Below, one piece after another: positions 27,894 to 40,521 of a stretch of 64,000 nt of DNA. Every line of letters begins with the position of its first letter. Within the stretch, counting starts at the first letter, position 1. The stretch is from Plantactinospora sp. KBS50 (GTDB taxonomy: Bacteria; Actinomycetota; Actinomycetes; Mycobacteriales; Micromonosporaceae). Where the stretch lies: the NCBI RefSeq assembly GCF_002285795.1, contig NZ_CP022961.1:6283501-6347500 (forward strand). The letters are read 5' to 3'. Under the pieces are notes generated by a model, which saw nothing but the letters and a program-made list of their open reading frames with translations, ran no database searches and was not told the DNA's origin. Both the position numbers and the translations under genes were made by a program.

Positions 27894-29543
27894 GTGCTCC
27901 TCGACCACCATCAACCGCTCGCCGCGGCTGCGGCCGCGCTGACCGCGGCGCGGACCGCCATCGACGCCTGCCGGGCGGTCGTGGACGCGCTCGCGCGGCA
28001 CGCCGGCACGCCGCGGCCGCTGCACCCGCCGGAGCGGGTCTCGGTGCTGCTCTGGGTCCACGACCAGCTCCGCACCGTGGCCGCCACCGGGTCGTGGCAG
28101 ACCTTCGCCACCGCTCCCGCCGGATCCGGCATCACCGGACGGGTCTGGGCCACCGGCCGGACCGCGGTCGTACCGGTGGTGACGGAGGACCCCGACTACG
28201 TCGCGCTCCGCCCCGACGTCCGCTCCGAGGTGTGCGTCCCCATCCAGGATCCGGACGGCCGGCGGATCGGCGTGCTCGACCTCGAATGGATCGAGCCCGT
28301 CGAGCTGGAACCGTGGCGCCGGACCGCCGAGGCGGTCGCCCGGCTGCTCGGCCAGCGGATCGCCGCACTGGGCGGGCCGCCGGCCGAGAGCCGGAGCGAG
28401 AAGCTGCTCCGGCACGTGGCGGCGATGACCGTCGCCACGAGCGAGTGGGAGCTGCGGGCCGCCACGCTGGCCGCCGCCCGGGACGTGTCCGGGCTGGCCG
28501 CCGCCGTCCTGGTGCTGCCGGGACCGGGACCGGCGTCGGCGCAGGGACCGGAGCCAGAGTCGGCGTCAGAGCCGGAGCCGGGACCTGGACCGGAGCCGCA
28601 GTCAGTGCCGAAGCCGGGACCGGTGCCGACAGCGGGACCGGACCCGGCATCGGGACCGGTCCCGGCGTCGAGGCCGGTCCCGGCGTCGAGGCCGGTCCCG
28701 GCGTCGAGGCCGGTCCCGGCGTCGAGGCCGGAGCCGGACCCGGTCCCGCCCGACGCGCAGGACGAGCTGACCGCCCGGATTCTCGCCAGCATCTCGGCCG
28801 CCGAGCCGATGGGGGTTGACCGGCTGATCGACCGCATCCACCGGTCCGGCGCCGCGTACACCCTCGGCGAACCGGACCTGCCGGCGTCCGCCGAGATCAA
28901 GCCGCTGACCGCGATCGGCATCGGCACGCTGATCGCCGTACCAATCGGGCCCCCGGAGACCGGCGGCGTGCTGCTGGCCGCGGACCGCCGGGTGGCCCGG
29001 CCCGACGCGACCACGGTGAACCTGATGGAGTTGCTCGCGGCCCAGGCGTGGGCCTGCCTGGACCGGCTCCGCGGGCTGGCCCGGCTGCGCGAACGCGCCA
29101 GCTCCGACCCGCTGACCGGGCTGCGGCACCACGGGCCGTTCGGCGAGCGCATGGCCACCACCACGCCGGGCCGCACCGCCCTGCTCGCCGTCGACGTGGA
29201 CCGCTTCAAGAACGTCAACGACACGTACGGTCACCAGGCCGGCGACCGGGTGCTGATCGAACTGGCCCGGGCGCTGGAGGGGGCGCTGCGGCACGGCGAC
29301 GAGCTGTACCGGGTCGGCGGCGACGAGTTCGTGGCCGTGGTCGAGGTGAGCCGCCCCGAGGAGGCGGTCGGCATCGGCGAGCGGCTGGTCCGGGCGGCCC
29401 GCCGGCTGGACCAGACGATCAGCGTCGGGGTCGCCGTGCAGCGGCACCGCGAGTCGCCGGAGCACACCATGCGCCGCGCCGACGCCGCCCTCTACGAGGT
29501 GAAGCGGCGGGGCCGCGACGGCGTACGGCTGGCGCCGGGCTGA
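27894..29543 (+). CDS. GAF-GAF-GGDEF diguanylate cyclase
   Basis: A 549-aa protein. An N-terminal GAF-like domain (about 20-170) and a second GAF-like domain (about 300-390) are separated by a proline-rich linker made partly of PVPASR repeats. The C-terminal GGDEF domain has the intact active-site motif GGDEF (475-479), and RHGD (466-469) five residues before it is the RxxD product-inhibition site. It should make cyclic di-GMP from two GTP and be feedback-inhibited. No EAL or HD-GYP domain is attached. GTG at 27894 is chosen for its agagga ribosome site; a TTG at 27831 is in frame but unsupported. Confidence 0.93.
   Translation: MLLDHHQPLAAAAAALTAARTAIDACRAVVDALARHAGTPRPLHPPERVSVLLWVHDQLRTVAATGSWQTFATAPAGSGITGRVWATGRTAVVPVVTEDPDYVALRPDVRSEVCVPIQDPDGRRIGVLDLEWIEPVELEPWRRTAEAVARLLGQRIAALGGPPAESRSEKLLRHVAAMTVATSEWELRAATLAAARDVSGLAAAVLVLPGPGPASAQGPEPESASEPEPGPGPEPQSVPKPGPVPTAGPDPASGPVPASRPVPASRPVPASRPVPASRPEPDPVPPDAQDELTARILASISAAEPMGVDRLIDRIHRSGAAYTLGEPDLPASAEIKPLTAIGIGTLIAVPIGPPETGGVLLAADRRVARPDATTVNLMELLAAQAWACLDRLRGLARLRERASSDPLTGLRHHGPFGERMATTTPGRTALLAVDVDRFKNVNDTYGHQAGDRVLIELARALEGALRHGDELYRVGGDEFVAVVEVSRPEEAVGIGERLVRAARRLDQTISVGVAVQRHRESPEHTMRRADAALYEVKRRGRDGVRLAPG
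28656..28727 (+). repeat. Four exact 18-bp tandem repeats in the GGDEF gene
   Basis: ccggtcccggcgtcgagg occurs four times in a row, encoding PVPASR units of the linker between the GAF domains. In-frame copy changes would alter linker length without breaking the protein. Confidence 0.9.
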
Positions 29544-29544
29544 G

Positions 29545-29588
29545 CCGACGGCCAGGCAGGCGGCGGCCGACGGCCCGGCAGGCGGCGG
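29545..29588. repeat. Two 22-bp tandem repeats after the GGDEF gene
   Basis: The unit starting ccgacggccaggcaggcg is repeated with one change (a to c). It lies between the convergent GGDEF and asd genes; a ccccgcttgccgggg hairpin follows and may terminate. Confidence 0.7.
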
Positions 29589-29630
29589 TCCCCGCTTGCC
29601 GGGGCGGCGGCGGCCGCATGCCCCGGCGGC

Positions 29631-30692
29631 CTACCGGGTGGTGAACTCGCGGGCGAGCAGCTCGGCGACCTGCGCCGTGTTCAGCGCGGCGCCCTTGCGC
29701 AGGTTGTCGCCGGTCACGAAGAGGTCCAGCGCGCGGGGGTCGTCCACGGCCCGGCGGATGCGACCCACCCAGGACGGATCGGTGCCCACGGCGTCGATCG
29801 GCATCGGGAACTCGCCCACCGCCGGATCGTCCACGACGATCACCCCGGGGGCGTTGCGCAGCGCCTCCCGGGCGCCGGCGGCGTCCACCTCGGCCCCGAA
29901 CACGGCGTGCACCGCCACCGAGTGCCCGGTGACCACCGGCACCCGGACGCAGGTCGCGGAGACCTTGAGATCCGGCAGCCCGAGAATCTTGCGGGACTCG
30001 TTGCGCAGCTTGAGTTCCTCGGAGGACCAGCCGCCGTCGCGCAGCGAACCCGCCCACGGCACCACGTTGAGCGCCAGCGGCGCCGGGAAGGGGCCGAGTT
30101 CGTCGCCGACCGCCTGCCGGACGTTCCCGGGCCGGGAGCCCAGCACCCGGTCGCCAGCGATCTTGGACAGCTGGTCGTGCAGCACGTCGACGCCGGCCTT
30201 GCCCGCCCCGGAGACCGCCTGGTAGGAGGCGAGGACCAGCTCGCGCAGCCCGTACTCGCGGTGCAGCGGCGCCACCGCGACGATCATCGCCAGGGTGGTG
30301 CAGTTGGCGTTGGCGACGATGCCCTTGGGCCGGTTGCGGACCTGCTCCGGGTTGATCTCCGGCACCACCAGCGGGACGTCGCGGTCCATCCGGAACGCGC
30401 CGGAGTTGTCGACCACCACCGCGCCGCGCTCGACGGCCACCGGCGCCCACCGCTCGGCCACCTCGTCGGGTACGTCGAACATGGCCACGTCGACGCCGTC
30501 GAGCGCCTCGGCGGTCAGCTCCTGGACCGTCAGGTCCACCCCCCGGCAGCGCAGCGTCCGGCCGACCGACCTCGCCGAGGCCAACAGGCGGATCTCGCCC
30601 CAGACGTTCTTGCGGGACGACAGGATGTCGCACATCACCGTGCCGACGGCGCCGGTAGCCCCGACCACGGCCAGGGTGGGCAGCGTGGCCAT
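29631..30692 (-). CDS. asd: Aspartate-semialdehyde dehydrogenase
   Basis: A 353-aa enzyme converting aspartyl phosphate to aspartate semialdehyde with NADPH, in the lysine/DAP, threonine and methionine pathway. The nucleotide-binding GATGAVGTVM is N-terminal, the catalytic cysteine is in NANCTT, and QAVSGAGKAG is family-typical. It follows the aspartate kinase gene by 5 bp, so the two form the classical ask-asd operon of actinobacteria. Confidence 0.95.
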   Translation of the reverse strand: MATLPTLAVVGATGAVGTVMCDILSSRKNVWGEIRLLASARSVGRTLRCRGVDLTVQELTAEALDGVDVAMFDVPDEVAERWAPVAVERGAVVVDNSGAFRMDRDVPLVVPEINPEQVRNRPKGIVANANCTTLAMIVAVAPLHREYGLRELVLASYQAVSGAGKAGVDVLHDQLSKIAGDRVLGSRPGNVRQAVGDELGPFPAPLALNVVPWAGSLRDGGWSSEELKLRNESRKILGLPDLKVSATCVRVPVVTGHSVAVHAVFGAEVDAAGAREALRNAPGVIVVDDPAVGEFPMPIDAVGTDPSWVGRIRRAVDDPRALDLFVTGDNLRKGAALNTAQVAELLAREFTTR

Positions 30693-30697
30693 CCCGG

Positions 30698-31962
30698 TTA
30701 CCGCCCGGTGCCCGCGTACACCACGGCCTGTTCGTCGCCACCCAGGTCGAACACGGCGTGCACGGCCCGGACCGCGGAGTCGAGGTCGGTGTCCCGGCAG
30801 ACCACGGAGACCCGGATCTCGGAGGTGGAGATCATCTCGATGTTCACCCCGGCCTCGGCGAGCGCCTGGAAGAAGCTGGCGGCCACGCCCGGGTGCGACC
30901 GCATCCCGGCGCCGATCAGCGACAGCTTGCCGACGTGATCGTCGTACAGCAGGCCCTTGAACTCGATGCGTTCCTGGGCGCGGCCCAGCGCGGACATCGC
31001 GCTGGGTCCGTCGGTCTTCGGGAGGGTGAACGAGATGTCCGTGCGACCGGTCCCTCGGTGGAGACGTTCTGCACGATCATGTCGATGTTGATCTCGGCAC
31101 CGGCCACCGTCTCGAAGATCCGGGCCGCGGCGCCGGGCTCGTCGGGCACGCCCACGATCGTGATCTTGGCTTCGCTGCGGTCGTGCGCGACCCCGGTGAT
31201 CAACGCTTGTTCCACGGGAAGGTCCTCCATCGATCCGGCAACCGTCGTGCCGGTGTTTGTCGAGTACGACGAACGGACATGGATCGGCATGCCAAACCGG
31301 CGGGCGTACTCGACGCACCGCAACATCAGCACCTTCGCGCCGCAGGCCGCCAGCTCCAACATCTCTTCGTACGTGATCCGCATGATCTGGCGCGCGTCCG
31401 GGACGATCCGCGGATCGGCCGTGAAGACGCCGTCCACGTCGGTGTAGATCTCGCAGACGTCCGCGCCGAGCGCCGCGGCCAGCGCCACGGCGGTGGTGTC
31501 CGAACCGCCCCGCCCCAGCGTCGTGATGTCCTTGGTGTCCTGGGAGACGCCCTGGAAGCCGGCGACGATGGCGATCGCGCCCTCGTCGAGCGCGCCGCGC
31601 AGCCGACCGGGCGTGACGTCGATGATCCGGGCGCGCCCGTGCGCCGAGGTGGTCAGCACGCCGGCCTGCGATCCGGTGTACGACCGGGCCTCGTACCCGA
31701 GGTTGTGGATGGCCATCGCGAGCAGCGCCATCGAGATCCGCTCGCCCGCGGTGAGCAGCATGTCCAGTTCCCGGCCGGGCGGCAGCGGGCTGACCTGGTT
31801 GGCGAGGTCCAACAGCTCGTCGGTGGTGTCGCCCATCGCGGAAACCACCACGACCACGTCGTCGCCGGCCTTGCGGGTGTCGACGATCCGTTCGGCCACC
31901 CGCTTGATCCGCTCAGCGTTGGCGACGGAGGAACCGCCGTACTTCTGCACCACCAGTGCCAC
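30698..31962 (-). CDS. ask: Aspartate kinase (frameshifted in the ACT region)
   Basis: Phosphorylates aspartate, the first step of lysine, DAP, threonine and methionine synthesis. The catalytic part is intact: [40 protein letters not shown]. In the first ACT domain, at the C3 run 31052-31054, one base is missing: [11 protein letters not shown] is followed by nonsense instead of [10 protein letters not shown] and the rest of the ACT pair ([18 protein letters not shown]), which is intact in the other frame to the stop at 30698. The gene is essential, so an error is the simplest explanation. GTG at 31962 has an AGGGAG site about 10 nt upstream. Actinobacterial ask genes also have an internal start for the beta subunit. 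Confidence 0.92.
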
Positions 31963-32366
31963 GACGGTCCAGCTCCCTCCGTCAGGTCCGAGCGTGCCAA
32001 CGCCGCCGGTACGGAAGCCGGCGGCGCCGAGCGAGACCTTCTCAGGGTACCGGCCGGCTCCGACAGTCGGGACGGCCGATCCCACCATCCGGCCGGTGGG
32101 AACCGCCGGGCGCTCCCCTCATCATGCCAGCGGAATCCGGGGTGAGCTGGGGCAATGCGGCGCAGCGGGGATCCGACGGCGGACCGCGCGGACCGCTCGC
32201 CACCGACCGGCTCCGCGGCCTTCACGACCTCCCCGTGCACGATTGAGCGTTTTGTCCATCGTCGGGGCGACCGTTGTCAGACTGGACGGTGTGTATCGCC
32301 ACAATCGGTCCGGCCGACCGACTTCTCAAAGTACGGACCTGGCTACCGAAGATCGTATCGGGCACG
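31963..32366. other. Divergent region between ask and leuA
   Basis: About 400 bp between ask and the leuA leader with no convincing gene. It should contain the ask-asd promoter on the minus strand. The stretch 32236-32345 is relatively AT-rich and is the likely promoter zone. Confidence 0.5.
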
Positions 32367-32372
32367 TAGGGT
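32367..32372 (+). promoter_or_regulatory. Candidate leuA -10 hexamer TAGGGT
   Basis: TAGGGT ends 10 nt before the ATG of the putative leader peptide, giving an almost leaderless leader ORF, as is usual for actinobacterial attenuators. No clear -35 box was seen. Confidence 0.5.
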
Positions 32373-32382
32373 GGCTCCCGTC

Positions 32383-32451
32383 ATGTGGCAGTCGCTCCTC
32401 CTTCGCTGCCGCGGCGGGGCCCATTCGGCCGGCACCCCGTCGCGGGGCTGA
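32383..32451 (+). CDS. Candidate leuA leader peptide (22 aa, Leu run)
   Basis: A short frame MWQSLLLRCRGGAHSAGTPS plus two residues, with three consecutive leucine codons (CTC CTC CTT) at residues 5-7, sits about 140 bp upstream of leuA right after a -10 box. Leucine-rich leaders govern leuA by attenuation in many actinobacteria. Downstream, GC-rich segments (gcggggcc in the leader, ggccccgc near 32494) could pair alternatively, and a 21-bp direct repeat ctcggcaccgtcgccga follows. The peptide itself is not conserved enough for me to be certain. Confidence 0.5.
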   Translation: MWQSLLLRCRGGAHSAGTPSRG

Positions 32452-32546
32452 CGCGCGCCGCCGTCTCACGGACCACGGGCCGTTCCCGGCCCCGCTCGGC
32501 ACCGTCGCCGAACAACTCGGCACCGTCGCCGACCAACCGACGCTGA

Positions 32547-34409
<1,863 letters not shown>

Positions 34410-34488
34410 CCCGGGACCGGCCCCCCTCCGCGTCGCGCCAGTGCGCGGGACGGGGGCCGTTCCGGCGGGTCGGTCCGGCCCGCTGATG

Positions 34489-36129
34489 TCAGTCCCGGCT
34501 GTCAGCCCGGCCCGCCGGCCGGTGTTCCCGCTGCTCCTGCGGCGGGTACGCCGGCGGTGGCAGCGACGGGCACGGCCGGGACGGCGGCGCGGGCTTGCCC
34601 GGTCGGCGTACCAGCACCGCGGCGAGCACCGCGCTCGCGTACATGAGTCCGGCCGACCACAGCATCGCCGAGCGGAACGCGTGGGTCAGTTGCGCCGGCT
34701 GCTCGTACCCGGTGCCGTGCAGCCCGACCAGCAGCGGCAGGGCCGCGATCGCCAGCAGCCCGCCGGCCCGGGACGCCGCGTTGTTCACCCCGCTGGCCAC
34801 CCCGGCGTAGTGGTCGGCCACCGCGCCCAGTACGGACGCGGTCAGCGGCGCCACCACGAAGGTCATCCCGAGGCCGAACAGCGCCACCCCGGGCAGCACC
34901 GCGGTCCAGTACGAGGCGTGCGGCTCGATCCCGCGCAGCAGCAGGAAGCCGGAGCCGGCCAGGATCGGCCCCACGGTCAGCGGCAGCCGCGGGCCGATCC
35001 GGGTGGCCAGCGCGCCGGCCCGGGCCGAACCCAGCAGCAGCAGGATGGTCAGCGGCAGCGTCGCGACGCCGGTCAGCAGCGCCGAGTAGCCCACCACGTT
35101 CTGCAGGTAGACGGCGAGGAAGAAGGTCAACCCGGACAGTGCCGCGTAGACGGCCACGGTGTAGACGTTGAGCACCGAGAACAGCCGGCTGCTGAACAGC
35201 CGCAGCGGCAGCATGGCGCGGTCGCCGCGCCGGTGCTCGACCAGGATGAACAGCACCCCCGCCAGCACGCCCAGGAAGATCCCGGTCAGCACCGGCCAGG
35301 AGCCGAAGCCGTACTGCGGGGCGTCGATCAGGGCGTAGGTCACCCCGGCCAGCGCCAGGGCGCCGAGCAGCGCGCCCGCGACGTCGAAGTGCTGTCCGGG
35401 GGTGGCGCGTGCCCGCCGGGCCGCATCCTCGGGCTCCGCCCGCGAGCCGTCCCGGGCGGCGCCTTCCTGGACACCGCCCTCCCGGGCAGCGCCGTCGCTG
35501 GCGCCGCCGTCCCTGGCGCCGGCGCCGGCCAGCGACTCGTCGCGGCTCTCCGGTACCCAGCGGATGGTGGCGAGCACCACCCCGGCGGCCAGCGGCAGGT
35601 TGATGAAGAAGATCCAGCGCCAGGAGAGCGTGTCGATCAGCCAGCCGCCGACGAACGGCCCGAGCGCGGTGGACACCCCGGACAGCCCGGACCAGGCGCC
35701 GATGGCCCGGCCCCGCTCGTCGGGGTGGAAGCTGCCCTGGAGCAGCGCCAGCGATCCCGGGGTGAGCAGCGCGCCACCGAGGCCCTGCAAGACCCGCGCG
35801 GCGATCAGCCACTCGATGTTCTGGGCGAACCCGCAGAGCAGCGAGGCGCCGGTGAACCACAGCACCCCGGTCAGGAAGACCCGCCGGCGTCCGAACCGGT
35901 CGCCGAGCGCCCCGCCGAGCAGCACGAACGCCGCCAGCATCAGCAGGTAGCCGTTGACCGTCCATTGCAGACCGCCGATCTCGGCGTGCAGGTCCCGGCC
36001 GAGGTGCGGCAGCGCGACGTTGACCACGGTGCCGTCCAGGAAGACCATTCCCGAGGCGAGGATCGCCGCCAGCAGCGTTCCCCGGCCGGCGGCTGTGCCG
36101 AGCCGCAGCGGTGGTGATGTTCGGCTCAT
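34489..36129 (-). CDS. MFS drug exporter, DHA2 (EmrB/QacA) type
   Basis: A 546-aa transporter with about 14 membrane helices. The MFS motif A is LGGALGDRFGRRR; the DHA2 signature DGTVVNVALPHLGRDL is near the N-terminus; a charged Ala/Gly/Glu-rich loop of about 60 residues (SLAGAGARDGG...) divides the halves. Such proteins expel hydrophobic compounds with proton influx; the substrate is unknown. The ATG at 36129 has AAGGA nine bases upstream. A GC-rich stem (34416-34425 with 34452-34460) separates it from leuA. Confidence 0.9.
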   Translation of the reverse strand: MSRTSPPLRLGTAAGRGTLLAAILASGMVFLDGTVVNVALPHLGRDLHAEIGGLQWTVNGYLLMLAAFVLLGGALGDRFGRRRVFLTGVLWFTGASLLCGFAQNIEWLIAARVLQGLGGALLTPGSLALLQGSFHPDERGRAIGAWSGLSGVSTALGPFVGGWLIDTLSWRWIFFINLPLAAGVVLATIRWVPESRDESLAGAGARDGGASDGAAREGGVQEGAARDGSRAEPEDAARRARATPGQHFDVAGALLGALALAGVTYALIDAPQYGFGSWPVLTGIFLGVLAGVLFILVEHRRGDRAMLPLRLFSSRLFSVLNVYTVAVYAALSGLTFFLAVYLQNVVGYSALLTGVATLPLTILLLLGSARAGALATRIGPRLPLTVGPILAGSGFLLLRGIEPHASYWTAVLPGVALFGLGMTFVVAPLTASVLGAVADHYAGVASGVNNAASRAGGLLAIAALPLLVGLHGTGYEQPAQLTHAFRSAMLWSAGLMYASAVLAAVLVRRPGKPAPPSRPCPSLPPPAYPPQEQREHRPAGRADSRD

Positions 36130-36226
36130 GGTCACCAATCCTTGTCCCCGGACGTCCCGATCGCCACGAAACGCCGAAACGACGCGCCGGTGTGCGGCCC
36201 GGACGTACAGGCCGCAAGCTTGGGGG

Positions 36227-36900
36227 GTGTCGACTCGTACCCCTTCCAGAATCCGTACCGCCGCTCTCGCGCTGACCGCGGTGCTCGCCCTCGGCAGCGC
36301 CGCCTGTGAGCCCATCGAACTGCCGGACCCCGACTCATCGACCGCCACCGGCGGCGCGCCGGGTGGCTCCGGCGACAGCGGCGACGCCGCCAAGCAGCTC
36401 GACAAGCTCACCGTGGCCAGCAGCGGGTCCATGAAGGGCTACAGCCGCGACCGGTTCCCGCACTGGCGGTCGGCCGGCAAGAACTGCGACGTGCGGGACA
36501 CCGTGCTGAAGCGGGACGGCACGGACGTCGAGCTTTCCGGCTGCAACGTCGTGGGCGGTCGCTGGACCAGCCTGTACGACGATCGCTCGTTCACCAACCC
36601 GCGGGAGGTGGACATCGATCACATGGTGCCGCTGGCGAACGCCTGGCGCTCCGGCGCAGCGGACTGGACCGACGACAAGCGGGGCGACTTCGCCAACGAT
36701 CTCACCCGCCCCAGCTACTGACGGTTTCGGCCAGCAGCAACCGGTCAAAGGGTGACCAGGACCCGTCCCAGTGGAAGCCGCCGAGCCGGGACTACTGGTG
36801 CCGGTACGCCCAGGACTGGATCACGGTGAAGAGCTACTGGCGGCTCACGGTGACCTCCGCCGAGAAGACCGCGTTGACCGACATGTTAGGGACGTGCTGA
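36227..36900 (+). CDS. Secreted HNH-family (DUF1524-like) nuclease lipoprotein (frameshifted)
   Basis: A protein of about 223 residues. The signal peptide ends in LGSAAC (lipobox). The conserved part has REVDIDHMVPLANAWRSGA, the DHxVPL core of the DUF1524/GmrSD C-terminal HNH fold, and two flanking cysteine pairs. One base is missing at the C4 run 36709-36712: as read it stops at 36721 (TRPSY), whereas restoring a C gives RPQLLTVSASSNRSKGDQDP and a normal end at 36900. Secreted members are common in actinobacteria and may be extracellular nucleases. GTG start at 36227. Confidence 0.82.
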
Positions 36901-37208
36901 TGGCCGAGGAAAGCACCGATCAGGACGGCGCCGCCGCGGCGCCGCAGGCCGGGGACGCCGGGATGTCCCGGACCACCGACGTCACCCCCGGTCCGGGCGG
37001 GGTGATGACCGACGAGGTCGGGGTGGTCACCGGACCGCTCACCCTGCAGACCGGGTACGCCGAGGGCACGGTGAGCGTGCGGGTGCAGTACAAGGACGCC
37101 GACGAGTGGTACGCGGTGACCGGTGCGAAGGCGCCGTTGGCCGACGCCGCCGGGCTCGACGCCGTACACGCCATCGCCGTCGCCCTGGTCGACCGGCCGG
37201 AGGGCTGA
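36900..37208 (+). CDS. Small hypothetical protein (102 aa)
   Basis: Begins [16 protein letters not shown]; its ATG overlaps the HNH gene stop (TGATG), supporting the restored end of that gene. The second half ([19 protein letters not shown]) looks folded and ends VALVDRPEG. Similar small proteins occur in Streptomyces and Micromonospora; no function is known. Confidence 0.6.
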   Translation: MAEESTDQDGAAAAPQAGDAGMSRTTDVTPGPGGVMTDEVGVVTGPLTLQTGYAEGTVSVRVQYKDADEWYAVTGAKAPLADAAGLDAVHAIAVALVDRPEG

Positions 37209-37215
37209 GGCCGGG

Positions 37216-37259
37216 CGGGCCTCCTTCCCGGCGCCGGCGTGGGCGGGGAGGGAGGCCCG
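37216..37259. terminator. Convergent hairpin terminator
   Basis: cgggcctccttccc (37216-37229) pairs with gggagggaggcccg (37246-37259) with one G-T pair. Lies between the small hypothetical gene and the ABC transporter operon. Confidence 0.7.
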
Positions 37260-37272
37260 TCCGGGTCTCCGT

Positions 37273-38489
<1,217 letters not shown>

Positions 38490-38493
<4 letters not shown>

Positions 38494-39476
38494 CGGGCCG
38501 CCACCTCCTGCGGAACCGGGTTGTTGCAGCGCAGCCGGCCGCCGCGCGCGGTGGGTTCGAGCGGCGGGGCGTCGCCCACGCAGGCGTCCACCACCCGCTC
38601 GCAGCGGGGCGCGAAGGCGCACCCCTGCGACCACGGGATGTTGTCCGCGACCGAGCCCGGGATGGTGTGCAGCCGCTCACCGCGGACGGAGTCCAGCCGG
38701 GGCACCGAGTTCAACAGCCCGTGCGTGTACGGGTGCCGGGGCTCGGCGAACAGCGCGTGCCGGTCGGCGGTCTCCACCACCTTGCCGGCGTAGAGCACGT
38801 TCACCGTGTCGCACAGCCCGGCCACCACACCCAGATCGTGCGTGATCATGATGAGCGCGGTGCCGGTGTCGTCCACCAGCTCCTTGAGCAGGGCCAGGAT
38901 CTGCGCCTGGATCGTCACGTCCAGCGCCGTGGTGGGCTCGTCGGCGATCAGCAGCCGCGGCTTGCAGGCGAGCGCGATCGCGATGAGCGCGCGCTGGCGC
39001 ATCCCGCCGGAGATCTGGTGTGGATACTCCGACAGCCGCCGGTCCGGGTCCGGGATGCCGACCGCGTCGAGCAGGCCGCGGGACTCCCGCAACGCCTGCC
39101 GGCGGTCCCGGCCCTGGTGTCGCTCCAGCACCTCGGCGACCTGCCGGCCGATCGGGATGACCGGGTTGAGCGAGGAGAGCGGGTCCTGGAAGATCATTCC
39201 GATCTCCTTGCCCCGCCGGTCCCGCAGGTCGTCGGGGCGCAGCCGCAGCAGGTCGGTGCCCTCGAAGAACACCTCCCCGGTGACCTTGTTGCCGCGCCGG
39301 GGCAACAGCCCCATGATCGCCAGGCTGGTCACGCTCTTGCCGCAGCCGGACTCGCCCACCAGGCCGACGGTCTGGCCGGGCTCCACGCTGAAGCTCACCT
39401 TGTCCACGGCCGTGAAGGGCGCCTCGCCCCGCCGGCCGAAGACCACGCTGAGGTCCCGTACGTCGAGCAGGGTCAT
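38490..39476 (-). CDS. Peptide ABC transporter ATP-binding protein (DppD/OppD type)
   Basis: A 328-aa ATPase pairing with the previous subunit. Walker [11 protein letters not shown]-loop [11 protein letters not shown], signature SGGMRQR, Walker [13 protein letters not shown], and the C-terminal cysteine motif CAFAPRC...C. Together the two ATPases drive substrate import through the DppB/DppC pore. Confidence 0.93.
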
Positions 39477-39522
39477 CGCGATCCTCCCTGGTGCCGCGAA
39501 AGTGCCCCGGTACCCATCCCGG

Positions 39523-40521
39523 TCACCGCCGGTTCTTCGGGTCGATGGCTTCCCGCATGGCCTCGCCGAGCAGGGTGAACCCGAGCGCGACGACGATGAT
39601 CGCCAGCGCCGGATAGTAGGCCAGCTCGGGGCGTACCTCGAAGTAGCGCTGGCCGTCGACGCCGAGCATCAGGCCCCACTCGGCCCGGTTGATGTCGGGG
39701 TCGCCCAGGCCGAGGAAGGACAGCGCCGCCGCGTCCAGGATGGCCACCGAGAAGGTCAGGGTGGCCTGCACGATCACCGCGGTCATCGCGTTGGGCAGCA
39801 TGTGCCGCAGCACGATGTTGTGCTCCCGGACCCCGAGCGACCGGGCCGCCAGCACGTGATCACTCTCCCGCTGGGCCAGCATCGAGCCGCGCAGCAGCCG
39901 GGCGAAGATCGGCACGCTGACGATGGCGACCGCGAAGATGACCGTCCACTGGCTCGACTTGCTGGCCATCGCCACCAGCGTGATCGCCAGCAGCAGGCTC
40001 GGCAGCGCCAGCATCACGTCGGTGAGCCGCATCAGCACGACGTCCAGCCAGCCGCCGAACGCTCCGGCGACGGCGCCGATCACCACGCCCAGGGTCAGGC
40101 CGATCAGGGTGGCCAGCACGCCGACGAAGAGGGTCTGCCGGGCACCGTAGATCAGTCGGGAGGCGAAGTCCCGGCCCAGCGGGTCGGACCCGAGCGGGAA
40201 TCCGGCCCGCGAGCCGGGGATGTCGTCGACCCGCAGATCCTTGGTCAGCTCCGGGAAGCGGGTGACCGGGTCGTGCGGGGCGATCAGCGGGGCGAAGATC
40301 GCCATCAGGATGAGGACCAGCACGATGCTCGCGCCGATGATCGCCACCGGGTTGTGCCGCAACCGTTGGAACGCGTCGCGGAGCAGGCTCACCCCGCCCT
40401 TGTCGGCGGTCGCCTGCGCCAGTTCCTCCAGGCGGGCCCGCTTCCGGTCACCCAGCGGGCCGATGCTGCGCTCGCCGCGCTCGCTCATGTCCTGTTCCTC
40501 GCTGCGCTGCGGGGCGGTCAT
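39523..40521 (-). CDS. Peptide ABC transporter permease (DppC/OppC type)
   Basis: A 332-aa inner-membrane permease with an N-terminal cytosolic stretch, a first helix AIIGASIVLVLILMAIFAP, and the EAA-type loop (AARSLGVREHNIVLRHMLPN). The ATG at 40521 overlaps the DppB stop (ATGA); an internal ATG (MSERGERS) is a possible alternative. Confidence 0.92.
   Translation of the reverse strand: MTAPQRSEEQDMSERGERSIGPLGDRKRARLEELAQATADKGGVSLLRDAFQRLRHNPVAIIGASIVLVLILMAIFAPLIAPHDPVTRFPELTKDLRVDDIPGSRAGFPLGSDPLGRDFASRLIYGARQTLFVGVLATLIGLTLGVVIGAVAGAFGGWLDVVLMRLTDVMLALPSLLLAITLVAMASKSSQWTVIFAVAIVSVPIFARLLRGSMLAQRESDHVLAARSLGVREHNIVLRHMLPNAMTAVIVQATLTFSVAILDAAALSFLGLGDPDINRAEWGLMLGVDGQRYFEVRPELAYYPALAIIVVALGFTLLGEAMREAIDPKNRR

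Noticed and set aside
36227..36900. GmrSD-type restriction system
   Set aside because: Only the short HNH part is present and it carries a signal peptide and lipobox; there is no DUF262 domain or partner gene.
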